Positions 1 through 7,422 of a stretch of 27,861 nucleotides of DNA are shown here, in pieces. The stretch comes from CAYQDR01 sp964416315 (GTDB lineage Bacteria > Methylomirabilota > Methylomirabilia > Rokubacteriales > DASRDR01), in contig CAYQDR010000058.1 of NCBI GenBank assembly GCA_964416315.1, forward strand, positions 1 to 27,861. Reading direction: 5' to 3'. The translations under genes were made by a program, and so were the position numbers. Position 1 is the first letter of the stretch; each line of letters begins with the position of its first letter. The notes beneath the pieces were generated by a model that was not told the origin of the DNA, made no database searches, and was given only the letters and a program-made list of their open reading frames with translations.

Positions 1-134
1 GGCATGGGCACCACACTACCGGTAGGGGCGTGTGGAGTCAACCGGATAAGCATCATTATAATGTGGCCGGGGTCGTCCCCCTCGCGCGGCGTCCGCGTGG
101 GCTCCGGGCGGGGAGGCCCAAGGGCTGGGGTCCC

Positions 135-163
135 TTGACACCCGGGAGCGCAGTCGGTAGGGT
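135..163 (+). promoter_or_regulatory. Candidate promoter of rpiB-glyA
   Basis: A perfect TTGACA -35 box (135-140) is followed by a 17-bp spacer and TAGGGT (158-163), ending 19 nt before the rpiB ATG at 183. The same architecture recurs upstream of other genes in the window. It also argues that the in-frame codons upstream of 183 are not translated. The -10 matches TATAAT at only three of six positions, so the call rests on the -35, the spacing and the recurrence. Confidence 0.5.
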
Positions 164-182
164 GGGGTGGGGTTCGACCTGG

Positions 183-641
183 ATGATCGCCCTCGGCGCG
201 GACCACGCCGGCTGGGAGCTCAAGGAGGAGCTGAAGGCCTGGCTCCTCGACCAGGGCCACCAGGTTCTCGACTTCGGCACCCATTCGCCCGAGGCCGTGG
301 ACTACCCGGACTACGCGGCGCAAGTGGCGGAAGCGGTGGCGGCCGGGAAGGCGGAGCGCGGCGTGCTGGTCTGCGGGACCGGCATCGGGATGGCGATGGT
401 GGCCAACAAGGTGCCGGGGGTGCGAGCCGCCTTCTGCCCCGACCTCTACACGGCGCGGATGAGCCGCGAGCACAACGACGCCAACGTCCTGACCCTGGGC
501 GGCCGGCTCATGGGGCGGGAGCCCGCGCTCGAGATCCTCCAGATGTGGCTCCGCTGCGAGTTCCAGGGCGGGCGCCACAGCCGCCGCCTGGGCAAGATCG
601 CCGACCTGGAGCGGCGCCACGCGGCCGAGAAGGAGGCCTGA
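183..641 (+). CDS. rpiB: Ribose 5-phosphate isomerase B
   Basis: Interconverts ribose 5-phosphate and ribulose 5-phosphate in the non-oxidative pentose phosphate pathway; cytosolic. The 152-residue length fits the RpiB/LacAB family. The N-terminal MIALGADHAG carries the family Asp8-His9 pair. VCGTGIGMAMVANK (about 63-76) contains the catalytic Cys64 and the phosphate loop, and REHNDANVL (95-103) the conserved His/Asn segment. The frame is open further upstream to 30, but that stretch is low-complexity, overlaps a good promoter and is not RpiB-like, so ATG 183 is the chosen start. The stop is four bases before the glyA start and its AAGGAGG end serves as the glyA ribosome binding site, so the two are coupled. 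Confidence 0.95.
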   Translation: MIALGADHAGWELKEELKAWLLDQGHQVLDFGTHSPEAVDYPDYAAQVAEAVAAGKAERGVLVCGTGIGMAMVANKVPGVRAAFCPDLYTARMSREHNDANVLTLGGRLMGREPALEILQMWLRCEFQGGRHSRRLGKIADLERRHAAEKEA

Positions 642-645
642 CACG

Positions 646-1893
646 ATGCAGCGGCTGGAGCAGGTCGATCCCGACGTCGCCAAGGCGATCCGCCTCGAGA
701 CGGAGCGACAGGCGCGGAACCTCGAGTTGATCGCCTCCGAGAACTTCGTCTCCGAGGCGGTGCTCGAGGCGATGGGCTCGGTGATGACGAACAAGTACGC
801 CGAGGGCTACCCCGGCCGGCGCTACTACGGCGGCTGCGAGCACGTGGATACGGTCGAGGAGCTGGCGATCCAGCGCGCCAAGGAGCTCTTCGGGGCCGAG
901 TACGCGAACGTCCAGCCGCACTCCGGCTCGCAGGCCAACATGGCCGTCTACTTCAGCGTGCTCCAGCCGGGGGACACGATCCTCGGGCCGAACCTCTCCC
1001 ACGGCGGGCACCTCACGATGGGGAGCCCGGTGAACTTCTCCGGGCGGCTCTACAAGGTGGTCCCGTACGGGGTGCGCCGGGAGGACGAGCGGATCGACTT
1101 CGACCAGCTCCGCGTCCTCGCGCGCGAGCACCGGCCGAAGCTCATCATCGCGGGTGGCTCCGCATTTCCCCGGGCGATCGACTTCAAGCCGTTCCGCGAC
1201 ATCGCCGACGAGGCCGGGTGTCTCCTGATGGCCGACATCGCCCACCCGGCCGGGCTCGTCGCGGCGGGGCTTCACCCGAGCCCGATCCCGCACGCGGACT
1301 TCGTGACCACGACCACGCACAAGACCCTCCGCGGCCCGCGGGGCGGCATGGTGATGTGCCGCCAGGCGCACGCCCAGGCGCTCGACAAGGTGGTCATGCC
1401 CGGGATGCAGGGCGGGCCGCTCATGCACATCATCGCGGCCAAGGCGGTCGCCCTGCGCGAGGCGCTGACGCCCGAGTGGCGCGCCTACCAGCGGCAGATC
1501 GTCGCCAACGCGGCGGCGTTCGCCCAGGCGCTCGTCCGCCGCGGCTACCGGCTCGTGTCCGGCGGGACGGACACGCACCTCATGCTCGTGGACCTCACGC
1601 CGCGGGGGCTCACGGGCAAGGAGGCCCAGGAGGCGCTGGACCGGGCGTGGATCACGGTCAACAAGAACACGATCCCCTTCGAGACGCGGAGCCCGATGGT
1701 GACGAGCGGGATCCGCATCGGGACGCCGGCGGTGACGACGCGGGGGATGCGGGAGCCCGAGATGGAGGCGATCGCCGGCTTCATCGACCGGGTGCTGAGC
1801 CAGGTCGGCGACGCCCGCGTCGAAGCCGCGGTCCGGGACGATGTCGCCGCGCTGACGGCGCGGTTCCCGCTCTACCCGGAGCGGCTGCGCTGA
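646..1893 (+). CDS. glyA: Serine hydroxymethyltransferase
   Basis: PLP enzyme converting serine and tetrahydrofolate to glycine and 5,10-methylene-THF, the main one-carbon source. The 415 residues match the usual length. The N-terminal RQARNLELIASENFVS stretch, the YAEGYPGRRYYGGCEHVD signature and TTTTHKTLRGPRGG with the PLP lysine at residue 226 are all present. C-terminal TSGIRIGTPAVTTRGM is also typical. A strong ribosome binding site (AAGGAGG) lies inside the end of rpiB. The rpiB-glyA-nrdR order is common in GC-rich bacteria. A 163-bp gap with a two-hairpin repeat follows before nrdR. Nothing looks broken. Confidence 0.97.
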   Translation: MQRLEQVDPDVAKAIRLETERQARNLELIASENFVSEAVLEAMGSVMTNKYAEGYPGRRYYGGCEHVDTVEELAIQRAKELFGAEYANVQPHSGSQANMAVYFSVLQPGDTILGPNLSHGGHLTMGSPVNFSGRLYKVVPYGVRREDERIDFDQLRVLAREHRPKLIIAGGSAFPRAIDFKPFRDIADEAGCLLMADIAHPAGLVAAGLHPSPIPHADFVTTTTHKTLRGPRGGMVMCRQAHAQALDKVVMPGMQGGPLMHIIAAKAVALREALTPEWRAYQRQIVANAAAFAQALVRRGYRLVSGGTDTHLMLVDLTPRGLTGKEAQEALDRAWITVNKNTIPFETRSPMVTSGIRIGTPAVTTRGMREPEMEAIAGFIDRVLSQVGDARVEAAVRDDVAALTARFPLYPERLR

Positions 1894-1904
1894 GGCGCGC
1901 GGTC

Positions 1905-2031
1905 GTGATCTGTCCCCGGGGGAGGCAGGCCCGATGCGGTTGCCGAAGGGCGACCGCCCCGGCTTTGCCGGGAGGGCCGCCCGGCGCAGCCGCGCCGGTC
2001 CGAACGAAAGGGGGCGCAGCCCCCCTCCGAA
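1905..2031. repeat. Two-hairpin intergenic repeat, copy A
   Basis: This stretch holds CTGTCCCCG (1910-1918), a hairpin CCCGGC-ttt-GCCGGG (1958-1972) and a second hairpin GGGGGC-gca-GCCCCC (2010-2024) followed by CTCCGA. The same series in the same order, with different filler, appears at 10337-10436 just upstream of the GAF-domain gene. Here it sits between glyA and nrdR. It could be a dispersed palindromic repeat or a structured leader. There is no T-tract after either stem. Confidence 0.5.
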
Positions 2032-2056
2032 GTGGAAGTGGCGGGAGGGCCCGGCC

Positions 2057-2542
2057 ATGAGGTGCCCGTTCTGCGGCCACACCGAGGACCGCGTCGTGGA
2101 CTCCCGCGTCGGACGCGACGGCGAGTTCATCCGGCGCCGGCGGGAGTGCCTGAAGTGCCAGCGCCGCTACACGACCTACGAGTACATCGAGGACGTCCTG
2201 CCGATGGTCGTCAAGCGCGACGGCCGCCGGGAGCCCTTCGACCGGGGGAAGCTCCGGAACTCGATCCTCAAGGCGTGCGAGAAGCGCTCGGTCGGGGTGC
2301 AGGCGGTGGACGACATCGTGGCCGACATCGAGGGCAAGCTCCACGAGCGCGCCGAGAAAGAGGTCTCGAGCCTGGAGCTCGGCGACATGGTCATGGGGCA
2401 CCTCCAGCGCCTCGACCAGGTCGCGTACGTCCGCTTCGCGTCGGTCTACCGCCAGTTCAAGGACATCGCCCAGTTCATGGACGAGGTGAAGGGGCTGATC
2501 AAGGGGCGGGAGCAGAAGAAGCGTCCGAAGCCCCGCCCGTAA
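2057..2542 (+). CDS. nrdR: Transcriptional repressor NrdR
   Basis: ATP/dATP-sensing repressor of ribonucleotide reductase genes. The 161 residues comprise an N-terminal zinc ribbon with Cys3, Cys6, Cys31 and Cys34 (CPFC and CLKC) and an ATP-cone domain (about 46-136) beginning at LPMVVKRDGRREPF and ending at VAYVRFASVYRQFKD. The frame is open upstream to 1934, but that part encodes the intergenic repeat; ATG 2057, preceded by GGGAGG, begins exactly at the conserved MRCPFCG. A basic tail (KGREQKKRPKPRP) ends the protein. The gene is probably not fully co-transcribed with glyA, given the structured 163-bp gap. Confidence 0.95.
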   Translation: MRCPFCGHTEDRVVDSRVGRDGEFIRRRRECLKCQRRYTTYEYIEDVLPMVVKRDGRREPFDRGKLRNSILKACEKRSVGVQAVDDIVADIEGKLHERAEKEVSSLELGDMVMGHLQRLDQVAYVRFASVYRQFKDIAQFMDEVKGLIKGREQKKRPKPRP

Positions 2543-2563
2543 GCCCCGCCCCCGCCGCCCGCC

Positions 2564-2905
2564 GTGCTCGCCGTCGTCCCCGACGACTACGACCGCGCCT
2601 ACGTCGCGAGCCCGCACCTGGACCGGCTCCGGGCCCGCGGCGAGGTGCGCGTCCACACCGCGGCGCCCCGCGATGAGGAGGCGGAGCTCCGGGAGCGGCT
2701 CGCGCCGGCCGAGGTCCTGATCCCGATCCGCGAGGGGACCCCGATCACGGCCGAGCGGCTCGCCGCGATGCCGGCGCTCCGGCTGATCTCCATGACGGGG
2801 ACCGGGGTGGCGAGCCTCGACGGCGGGTGGCGACCGCGCGGGGGGTGGTCGTGACGCGACGGCCGGCCGCAGAACGTCGTCAACCCGGAGGCGCTGGGGC
2901 GGTAG
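2564..2905 (+). pseudogene. D-2-hydroxyacid dehydrogenase remnant with core deleted
   Basis: From GTG 2564 the frame encodes about 80 residues typical of the N-terminus of D-isomer-specific 2-hydroxyacid dehydrogenases (VPDDYDRAYV start, then EVLIPIREGTPIT and LRLISMTGTGVASLD). It then loses the frame: the expected ATARGVVVT appears in the next frame around 2830-2856. An in-frame TGA follows at 2852. Immediately after, the C-terminal tail DGRPQNVVNPEALGR is readable at 2858-2902, ending in TAG at 2903-2905. The NAD-binding core (roughly 200 residues in intact relatives) is missing. It lies 21 bp after nrdR. The product would not be catalytic. Confidence 0.75.
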
Positions 2906-2919
2906 GGGAGATCCTGGGT

Positions 2920-3849
2920 TCAGCCTGCCTCCGTTGCCGGGGGCGGAGAGGCGGGCTTGCGCGTCGCGAGGCCCGCCCCGACGATCACGATCAGCGCCCC
3001 GACCACGTGGATCCACGTCACCGGCTCGTGGAGGAACAACCACGAGAAGGCGAGCACCTCGAAGGGGATCAGGTTGACGGTGAGCGCGCTGACCGCGGCC
3101 CGCACGACGCGTGCCCCCCAGAAGAACCAGATGTGGGAGATCGTCACGACGATCGCCGCGTAGAGGATCGCGAGGACGGTCGAGGCCGTCACCGCCGGCA
3201 GCACCTGCCAGGGGCGCTCGATCAGCGCGAGGGGGACGAGGATGACCGCCGAGACGAGGTACATGCCCGTGGTCACGACCGTGGGTTGAAACCGCCGGGC
3301 GACCTGCCGGGCGAAGACCGAGTAGACGGCCCAGACGCCCTGGCCGGCCAGGATGACGAAGTCCCCGAGGTTCAGGTCCAGGTCGAGCAGCGCCCGGAGC
3401 GAGCCGCGGGTGACCGTGAGGAGGACCCCGGCCCAGGACAGCGCGATGCCGGCCACGTTGACCCACGAGAGCCGCTCGCGCAGCCACACGGCCGAGAGCA
3501 GGGCGACGAAGATCGGCCCGGTCGCGCCGACGATCGCCGCGTTGATCGCCAGGGTGAGGTGCAAGCCGTAGTACCAGAGCGTGGTGCTGCCGACGAGCCC
3601 GCTGAGCGCCAGGACGAGGAAGGTCCGCAGGTCCGCGGTGGTCGCGACGGGCCAGACCTGGTAGCTCCAGCGGACGTACCAGAGGAGGACGCCCGAGGCC
3701 AGGACCGCCCGGAGTGCGGTGAGGGTGATCGGACCCACGACCTCGAGCGCCAGCTTGCCGGCCATGAAGTTGCCGGCCCAGATGAGGCTGATGAGGAGGA
3801 GGAGGCCGTAAGCCTCGTGCTCGGACAGCTCGCGCTCCGCTCTGGCCAT
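2920..3849 (-). CDS. EamA-family (DMT) transporter
   Basis: Ten-segment drug/metabolite exporter superfamily permease of the inner membrane; substrate unknown. The 309 residues show two EamA repeats. The first starts at LLLLISLIWAGNFMAGKLAL; the second runs through FVILAGQGVWAVYSVFARQVARR and ends in LHEPVTWIHVVGALIVIVGA, with the usual proline-bearing end helix. The frame extends to a GTG at 3885, but that codon lies in a perfect 11-bp hairpin, so ATG 3849 is preferred. No clear ribosome binding site is seen for either start. The gene is downstream of the lysine-rich peptide gene on the same strand, separated by the hairpin. It may be transcribed by read-through. Confidence 0.88.
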   Translation of the reverse strand: MARAERELSEHEAYGLLLLISLIWAGNFMAGKLALEVVGPITLTALRAVLASGVLLWYVRWSYQVWPVATTADLRTFLVLALSGLVGSTTLWYYGLHLTLAINAAIVGATGPIFVALLSAVWLRERLSWVNVAGIALSWAGVLLTVTRGSLRALLDLDLNLGDFVILAGQGVWAVYSVFARQVARRFQPTVVTTGMYLVSAVILVPLALIERPWQVLPAVTASTVLAILYAAIVVTISHIWFFWGARVVRAAVSALTVNLIPFEVLAFSWLFLHEPVTWIHVVGALIVIVGAGLATRKPASPPPATEAG

Positions 3850-3884
3850 CGCGTCAGCGAGGTGGCGTGTGGGTCGCTGAGGCA

Positions 3885-3912
3885 CGGAGGCCCCGGCGAT
3901 GCGGGGCCTCCG
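3885..3912 (-). terminator. Hairpin after the lysine-rich peptide gene
   Basis: A perfect 11-bp inverted repeat, CGGAGGCCCCG (3885-3895) with CGGGGCCTCCG (3902-3912) around a 6-nt loop, lies between the 12-codon peptide gene and the EamA gene. A smaller GGTCAC/GTGACC inverted repeat (3914-3930) precedes it. No T-run follows, so it is a putative terminator or attenuator rather than a textbook intrinsic terminator. Confidence 0.5.
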
Positions 3913-3936
3913 AGGTCACGTGGGGTGACCGCGCTC

Positions 3937-3975
3937 CTACTTGCGCTTCTTGCCGCCCTTCTTCTTCTTCGCCAC
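3937..3975 (-). CDS. 12-residue lysine-rich peptide
   Basis: GTG at 3975 opens a 12-codon frame reading (M)AKKKKGGKKRK followed by TAG. It is preceded by AAAGGAGGTGA, which is fully complementary to the 16S 3' end, with 9 nt between GGAGG and the start codon if the trailing TGAGAGCGA is counted. It has its own candidate promoter (4054-4083) and a strong downstream hairpin, so it looks like a compact independent transcription unit. Eight of 12 residues are Lys or Arg, suggesting nucleic-acid or ribosome binding. The function is unknown; it is not a leader peptide for any recognisable attenuator. Being so short, it would be missed by gene finders. The strength of the ribosome binding site is the main evidence. 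Confidence 0.55.
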   Translation of the reverse strand: MAKKKKGGKKRK

Positions 3976-4053
3976 TCGCTCTCACCTCCTTTGAGCCATG
4001 CGTGACGGATCCCGAGGCGGCCGCTGCACCGACACGCCCCGGCCCTGGGCGGG

Positions 4054-4083
4054 ACTCTAGGACGGGGCCGGGATGCCTGTCAA
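4054..4083 (-). promoter_or_regulatory. Candidate minus-strand promoter (lysine-rich peptide, EamA)
   Basis: Read on the minus strand, TTGACA (4083-4078) is followed by an 18-bp spacer and TAGAGT (4059-4054). Transcription would start near 4047, giving a leader of about 70 nt to the 12-residue peptide gene at 3975. Confidence 0.55.
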
Positions 4084-4183
4084 GGGAAAAATCCAAGCGG
4101 CGGGGTGGGTGGGGCGGCGCACCCCCCAGATCTTGGGGGTCGAGGCCCCCGGCCCGGGCCCTGACCGCCCTGACCGAGCGGCA

Positions 4184-4212
4184 TTGACAGGGGGTTCCTG
4201 CGGTGCTAGCGT
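4184..4212 (+). promoter_or_regulatory. Candidate promoter of the radical SAM gene
   Basis: TTGACA (4184-4189), a 17-bp spacer and TAGCGT (4207-4212) precede the radical SAM start at 4275 by about 60 nt. Together with the minus-strand promoter at 4054-4083 this makes a divergent promoter region. It overlaps the first codons of the longest open frame (4203) and so supports the downstream start. Confidence 0.55.
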
Positions 4213-4274
4213 CGAGCATCCCTCGTGACGTCCACACCGGTTCGCACGCCAGCACGCCGCTCACGGAGGTCGGG

Positions 4275-6353
4275 ATGAAGATCCTGTTCGTGAACCCCCG
4301 CTTCCCGAAGTCGCTGTGGGGCTTCCAGGGGATCGCGGATCTGGTGGGCGTCCGCTCCGGGCAGGCGCCGCTCGGGCTCGTCACGGTCGCCGGCTTGACC
4401 CCGCCCGAGGTGGCCGTCGAGCTGCAGGACGAGAACTGCTACCCCGTGCGGCTCGACACGGACGCCGACGTCGTGGCGATCGGCTGCTGGAACGTCCAGT
4501 ACGGCCGGGCCCGGGAGCTGGCCCACGAGTTCCGCCGGCGAGGCAAGCTGGTCGTCGTGGGGGGCCCGTACCCCACACTCTGCCCCGAGCGGTTCGTCGA
4601 CGGCACCTTCGACGTGGTGTTCGACGGGGAGGCGGAGCTGACGTGGCCCGAGTTCTGCCGGGACCTCCTGAGCGGCGCGCCGAAGCCGGTTTACAAGCAG
4701 GCCGGGAATGTGGACATCCGCCGCTCCCCCGTGCCGCGGTTCGACCTGCTCCGGCGGGGTGACTACCTCTACTACTTCGTGCAGACGACGCGCGGCTGCC
4801 CGTTCCAGTGCGAGTTCTGCGACATCATCATCACCGACGGCCGGGTGCCGCGGACGAAGGCGATCCGCCAGGTCCTGAGCGAGATCGAGACGATCGCGGC
4901 GCTCGGCGGGCGGTACGTCAGCTTCTCGGACGCCAACTTCATCGGGAACCAGAGGTACGCGGAGGAGCTGCTGCGCGCCCTGGGCGAATTCGGCAGGACC
5001 AACGGGTTCCCGGTGGGTTTCTCGGCCGAGATGACGATCAACGTGGCCGAGCGCCCGAAGCTCCTCGAGCTGCTCCGCGAGGCGAACTTCACGGGCATCT
5101 TCGTCGGGATCGAGTCGCCGCGGGTCGAGAGCCTGGTCGAGACCAAGAAGCGCCAGAACGTCCACAAGCCGCTGCTCGAGAGCCTCCGGCGGATCCAGTC
5201 CCACAACCTGATCGTCACCGCGGGCATGATCGTCGGCTTCGACCACGACGACGTTCGGATCTTCCAGGAGCAGTTCGATTTCCTGATGGAGGCGGGGATC
5301 CCGTTCACGACCTGCGGCGTGCTCACGGCCATCGAGAAGACGCCGCTCCACGCCCGGCTCCAGAAGGAGGGGCGGCTCTTGCCCTTCGACTCCGCCGAGC
5401 GGCTGGGCCACGGCGCGGCGGATCTCAACTTCGTCCCGAAGCAGATGAGCGTCGCGGAGGTCCAGGAGGGGTACAACTGGCTGATCCGGGCGCTGTACAA
5501 GTACGAGAACTACGGGGCGCGCCTGGTGCGCGTGCTCCGGGAGTTCCAGCCGCGGTGGCAGCTGCACGGGCAGGGCGCGGGTCGCTTCGACTGGCAGCAG
5601 TGCCGGATCGCGGTCAATGTCTTCCGACACTTCGTGCTGACGCGCTCCGGCGCGCGGCGCCGCGCCTTCGTGCGGACGCTCTGGGACGTCATGCGCGCCC
5701 AGCCCTCCCTGGGGACGATGGTTGAAGCGGTGTCGTACCTGGTCGCGCACAAGCATTTCCACGAGTACGTGACGAGCGCGCACGGGGACCCCGAGGCGAT
5801 CGCGCCGGTTTCGCCGTTCGCCGAGGTGTTGCCGCTCGGCGCGTTCACCGAGGAGTACGTCGAAAGCCTCCGGAAGCACCTCTACGCGGCCAGCAGCTGG
5901 GTCGCCTGGCTCTGGCGGCGCCCGCGGGGCGCGGTCGCGGTGCCCGAAGCCTTCCTCAAGGACCGGGTGGGGCAGTGCCTCCGCCGCTACCTCGACGAGC
6001 TCGGGGTCGAGGTCGTGCCCGTGGCGACCGCCGCGCTCTCGCGCCTCCGGGACCGGGCGGACCTGCTCGTCCTGCCCATCCTGGGCTCGGTGCGGAAGGG
6101 GCGCGAGGAGCTGTACCAGATCGTCCAGCAGCTCCAGGAGCGGATCCAGCTCGACATGGACAAGCTCCCGAAGGTCGTCCAGTTCTCGCTCGACGGTGAC
6201 CGCCGCGCGATGCTCGAGGCCTTCGCCCGGATCGGGCTCACCTTCACCCGGCGGGTCGAGCGCCTGCGCGGGGCCTTCGAGAAGGCGGTGGAGGCCGTCA
6301 GGATCCCGTCGGGCCAGGGCGCGAGCGCGCAGGAGTCGCTGAAGACCTCGTAA
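4275..6353 (+). CDS. B12-binding radical SAM protein (DUF4070 type)
   Basis: Predicted cobalamin-dependent radical SAM enzyme, 692 residues. The N-terminus (1-160) is a B12-binding-like Rossmann domain starting MKILFVNPRFPKSLWGF, with VVVGGPYPTLCPE. The radical SAM core begins at QTTRGCPFQCEFCD, with CX3CX2C cysteines 175, 179 and 182, and has SFSDANFIGN and FVGIESPR strand motifs. A DUF4070-like region follows (about 350-480). The order resembles the hopanoid methylase HpnP group, but the substrate cannot be named. A further C-terminal stretch of about 180 residues ends in a helical segment of unknown role. ATG 4275 has GGAGG upstream and starts at the conserved motif; upstream codons overlap the promoter. 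Confidence 0.85.
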   Translation: MKILFVNPRFPKSLWGFQGIADLVGVRSGQAPLGLVTVAGLTPPEVAVELQDENCYPVRLDTDADVVAIGCWNVQYGRARELAHEFRRRGKLVVVGGPYPTLCPERFVDGTFDVVFDGEAELTWPEFCRDLLSGAPKPVYKQAGNVDIRRSPVPRFDLLRRGDYLYYFVQTTRGCPFQCEFCDIIITDGRVPRTKAIRQVLSEIETIAALGGRYVSFSDANFIGNQRYAEELLRALGEFGRTNGFPVGFSAEMTINVAERPKLLELLREANFTGIFVGIESPRVESLVETKKRQNVHKPLLESLRRIQSHNLIVTAGMIVGFDHDDVRIFQEQFDFLMEAGIPFTTCGVLTAIEKTPLHARLQKEGRLLPFDSAERLGHGAADLNFVPKQMSVAEVQEGYNWLIRALYKYENYGARLVRVLREFQPRWQLHGQGAGRFDWQQCRIAVNVFRHFVLTRSGARRRAFVRTLWDVMRAQPSLGTMVEAVSYLVAHKHFHEYVTSAHGDPEAIAPVSPFAEVLPLGAFTEEYVESLRKHLYAASSWVAWLWRRPRGAVAVPEAFLKDRVGQCLRRYLDELGVEVVPVATAALSRLRDRADLLVLPILGSVRKGREELYQIVQQLQERIQLDMDKLPKVVQFSLDGDRRAMLEAFARIGLTFTRRVERLRGAFEKAVEAVRIPSGQGASAQESLKTS

Positions 6354-6364
6354 GGATCCCCGAA

Positions 6365-6380
6365 GGGGGGCGAACCCCCC
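6365..6380. terminator. G/C hairpin between convergent genes
   Basis: GGGGGG-CGAA-CCCCCC (6365-6380) sits in the 40-bp gap between the stops of the convergent radical SAM and phosphoribosyltransferase genes. It is a possible bidirectional terminator, though no T-run is present. Read in reverse it resembles the second hairpin of the intergenic repeat near 2010 and 10414. Confidence 0.4.
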
Positions 6381-6393
6381 CCCGGCCAAGAAG

Positions 6394-7089
6394 CTAACGC
6401 GGCCAGGGCCGGGGCGGCTCGAGCGGCTCCTCGGTGGGGGGCTCGGCGCGCGCGAACTCCGTGTTGAGCGGGACCCCGCGCTGGCAGAGGGGGCAGCTCT
6501 CGGGATCGTAGGTCGGGAAGTCCCGTGTCACCAGGCTGAACACCTCGACCGGCAGCTCCACCTTCGAATTCCGCTGCCACAGGCACCCGATCCCGACGAT
6601 GCTGCCGCCGGCCTGCTCGACCAGCCGGATCAGCAGCTTCAGCGTCTCCCCGGTCGTGATCAGGTCCTCGACGATCAGCACCTTCGTGCCGCGCGCGATG
6701 TACCGGTGGAACTCCTCGGGCAGCCGCACCCGGCGCCCGGCCCCCCCCCCGACGCCCTTGGTGGCGTAGACGAGGATCGGGCGCGACGGGAGCGCCCGCG
6801 CCACGCAGTGGGCTACGATCAGGGCGCCGAGCCCGGTCGAGAGGACGACGTCGGCGGGCCACTGGGCGAAGTGCTTCGCGATCACCGCCCCGAGGCCTTC
6901 CGTGAACGAGGGCTCCGTCGTCACCAGCGCCTTGTCGATGAACTCGGGGGCGTGGTGGCCAGACGGCAGGAGGAAGTGGTCGTTGCCGCGGTACGCCCCG
7001 GTCCGGCGCAGGATCTCGAGGTGGATCTTCTCGCGGACCTCGGCGTCGACCACGGTGTCCGACGCCGGCGTTCGCTTAGGAGGCGGCAT
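6394..7089 (-). CDS. pyrE: Orotate phosphoribosyltransferase-like protein
   Basis: Type I phosphoribosyltransferase, 231 residues, most like PyrE, which makes OMP from orotate and PRPP. FLLPSGHHAPEFIDKALV resembles the OPRT N-terminal substrate segment. VLSTGLGALIVAH follows. VLIVEDLITTGETL is the PRPP-binding loop with its acidic pair. The C-terminus carries an extra CPLC motif (about 200-203) and a Pro/Glu-rich tail not found in short OPRTs. It may therefore be a PyrE-like paralogue rather than the biosynthetic enzyme. It starts 14 bp inside the end of the zinc-ribbon gene, indicating one transcript from the promoter at 7423-7451. Confidence 0.75.
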   Translation of the reverse strand: MPPPKRTPASDTVVDAEVREKIHLEILRRTGAYRGNDHFLLPSGHHAPEFIDKALVTTEPSFTEGLGAVIAKHFAQWPADVVLSTGLGALIVAHCVARALPSRPILVYATKGVGGGAGRRVRLPEEFHRYIARGTKVLIVEDLITTGETLKLLIRLVEQAGGSIVGIGCLWQRNSKVELPVEVFSLVTRDFPTYDPESCPLCQRGVPLNTEFARAEPPTEEPLEPPRPWPR

Positions 7090-7336
7090 CGTGTCTCCCG
7101 GCTCCGGCCGGGTCGAGGGGCGCGCCGATGCGCGCGGCGCTCGGCGACCGCGCCGGGCCGGGGCGCGTCGGCTGGAGGCGCGGCCGCGGCCGCGCCTCGC
7201 GGATCACCAGCTCCTCGTGGCAGGACGGGCACACCTCCCGTCCCGCCTTCCGGAGCACCTCGGGGGAACGGAGGTGCTCGTCGCACCGCTCGCAGAGCGG
7301 GTTGTTGCAGAAGCGGATCGGGTCTGCCGCGCTCAT
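7076..7336 (-). CDS. Small zinc-ribbon protein
   Basis: An 86-residue protein with a cysteine set FCNNPLCERC near the N-terminus and VCPSC (about 36-39), the spacing expected of a zinc ribbon. The remainder is Pro/Arg/Ala-rich and probably disordered. No catalytic residues are visible. The 14-bp overlap with the downstream phosphoribosyltransferase gene and the shared promoter suggest a regulatory or accessory partner of that enzyme, but this is inference from position. The ribosome binding site is weak. The low-complexity tail leaves some doubt about the exact end product, but the cysteine pattern supports a real gene. Confidence 0.6.
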   Translation of the reverse strand: MSAADPIRFCNNPLCERCDEHLRSPEVLRKAGREVCPSCHEELVIREARPRPRLQPTRPGPARSPSAARIGAPLDPAGAGRHDAAS

Positions 7337-7422
7337 GTCGCTCGCCCCGGGCCGCCGCGCCGGGCGGCGCGCGCCGGCCGTTCACCGGCGGAACTCCGGG
7401 CGATCCCGGCGCGATTTTCGCT

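Noticed and set aside
57..62. TATAAT at the window start
   Set aside because: No acceptable -35 at 16-18 bp; the TTGACA promoter at 135-163 is closer and better placed for rpiB.
508..2130. Long minus-strand open frame opposite glyA/rpiB
   Set aside because: It is a GC-driven shadow: Arg/Pro/Gly-rich, no known domain, and fully opposite strongly conserved genes.
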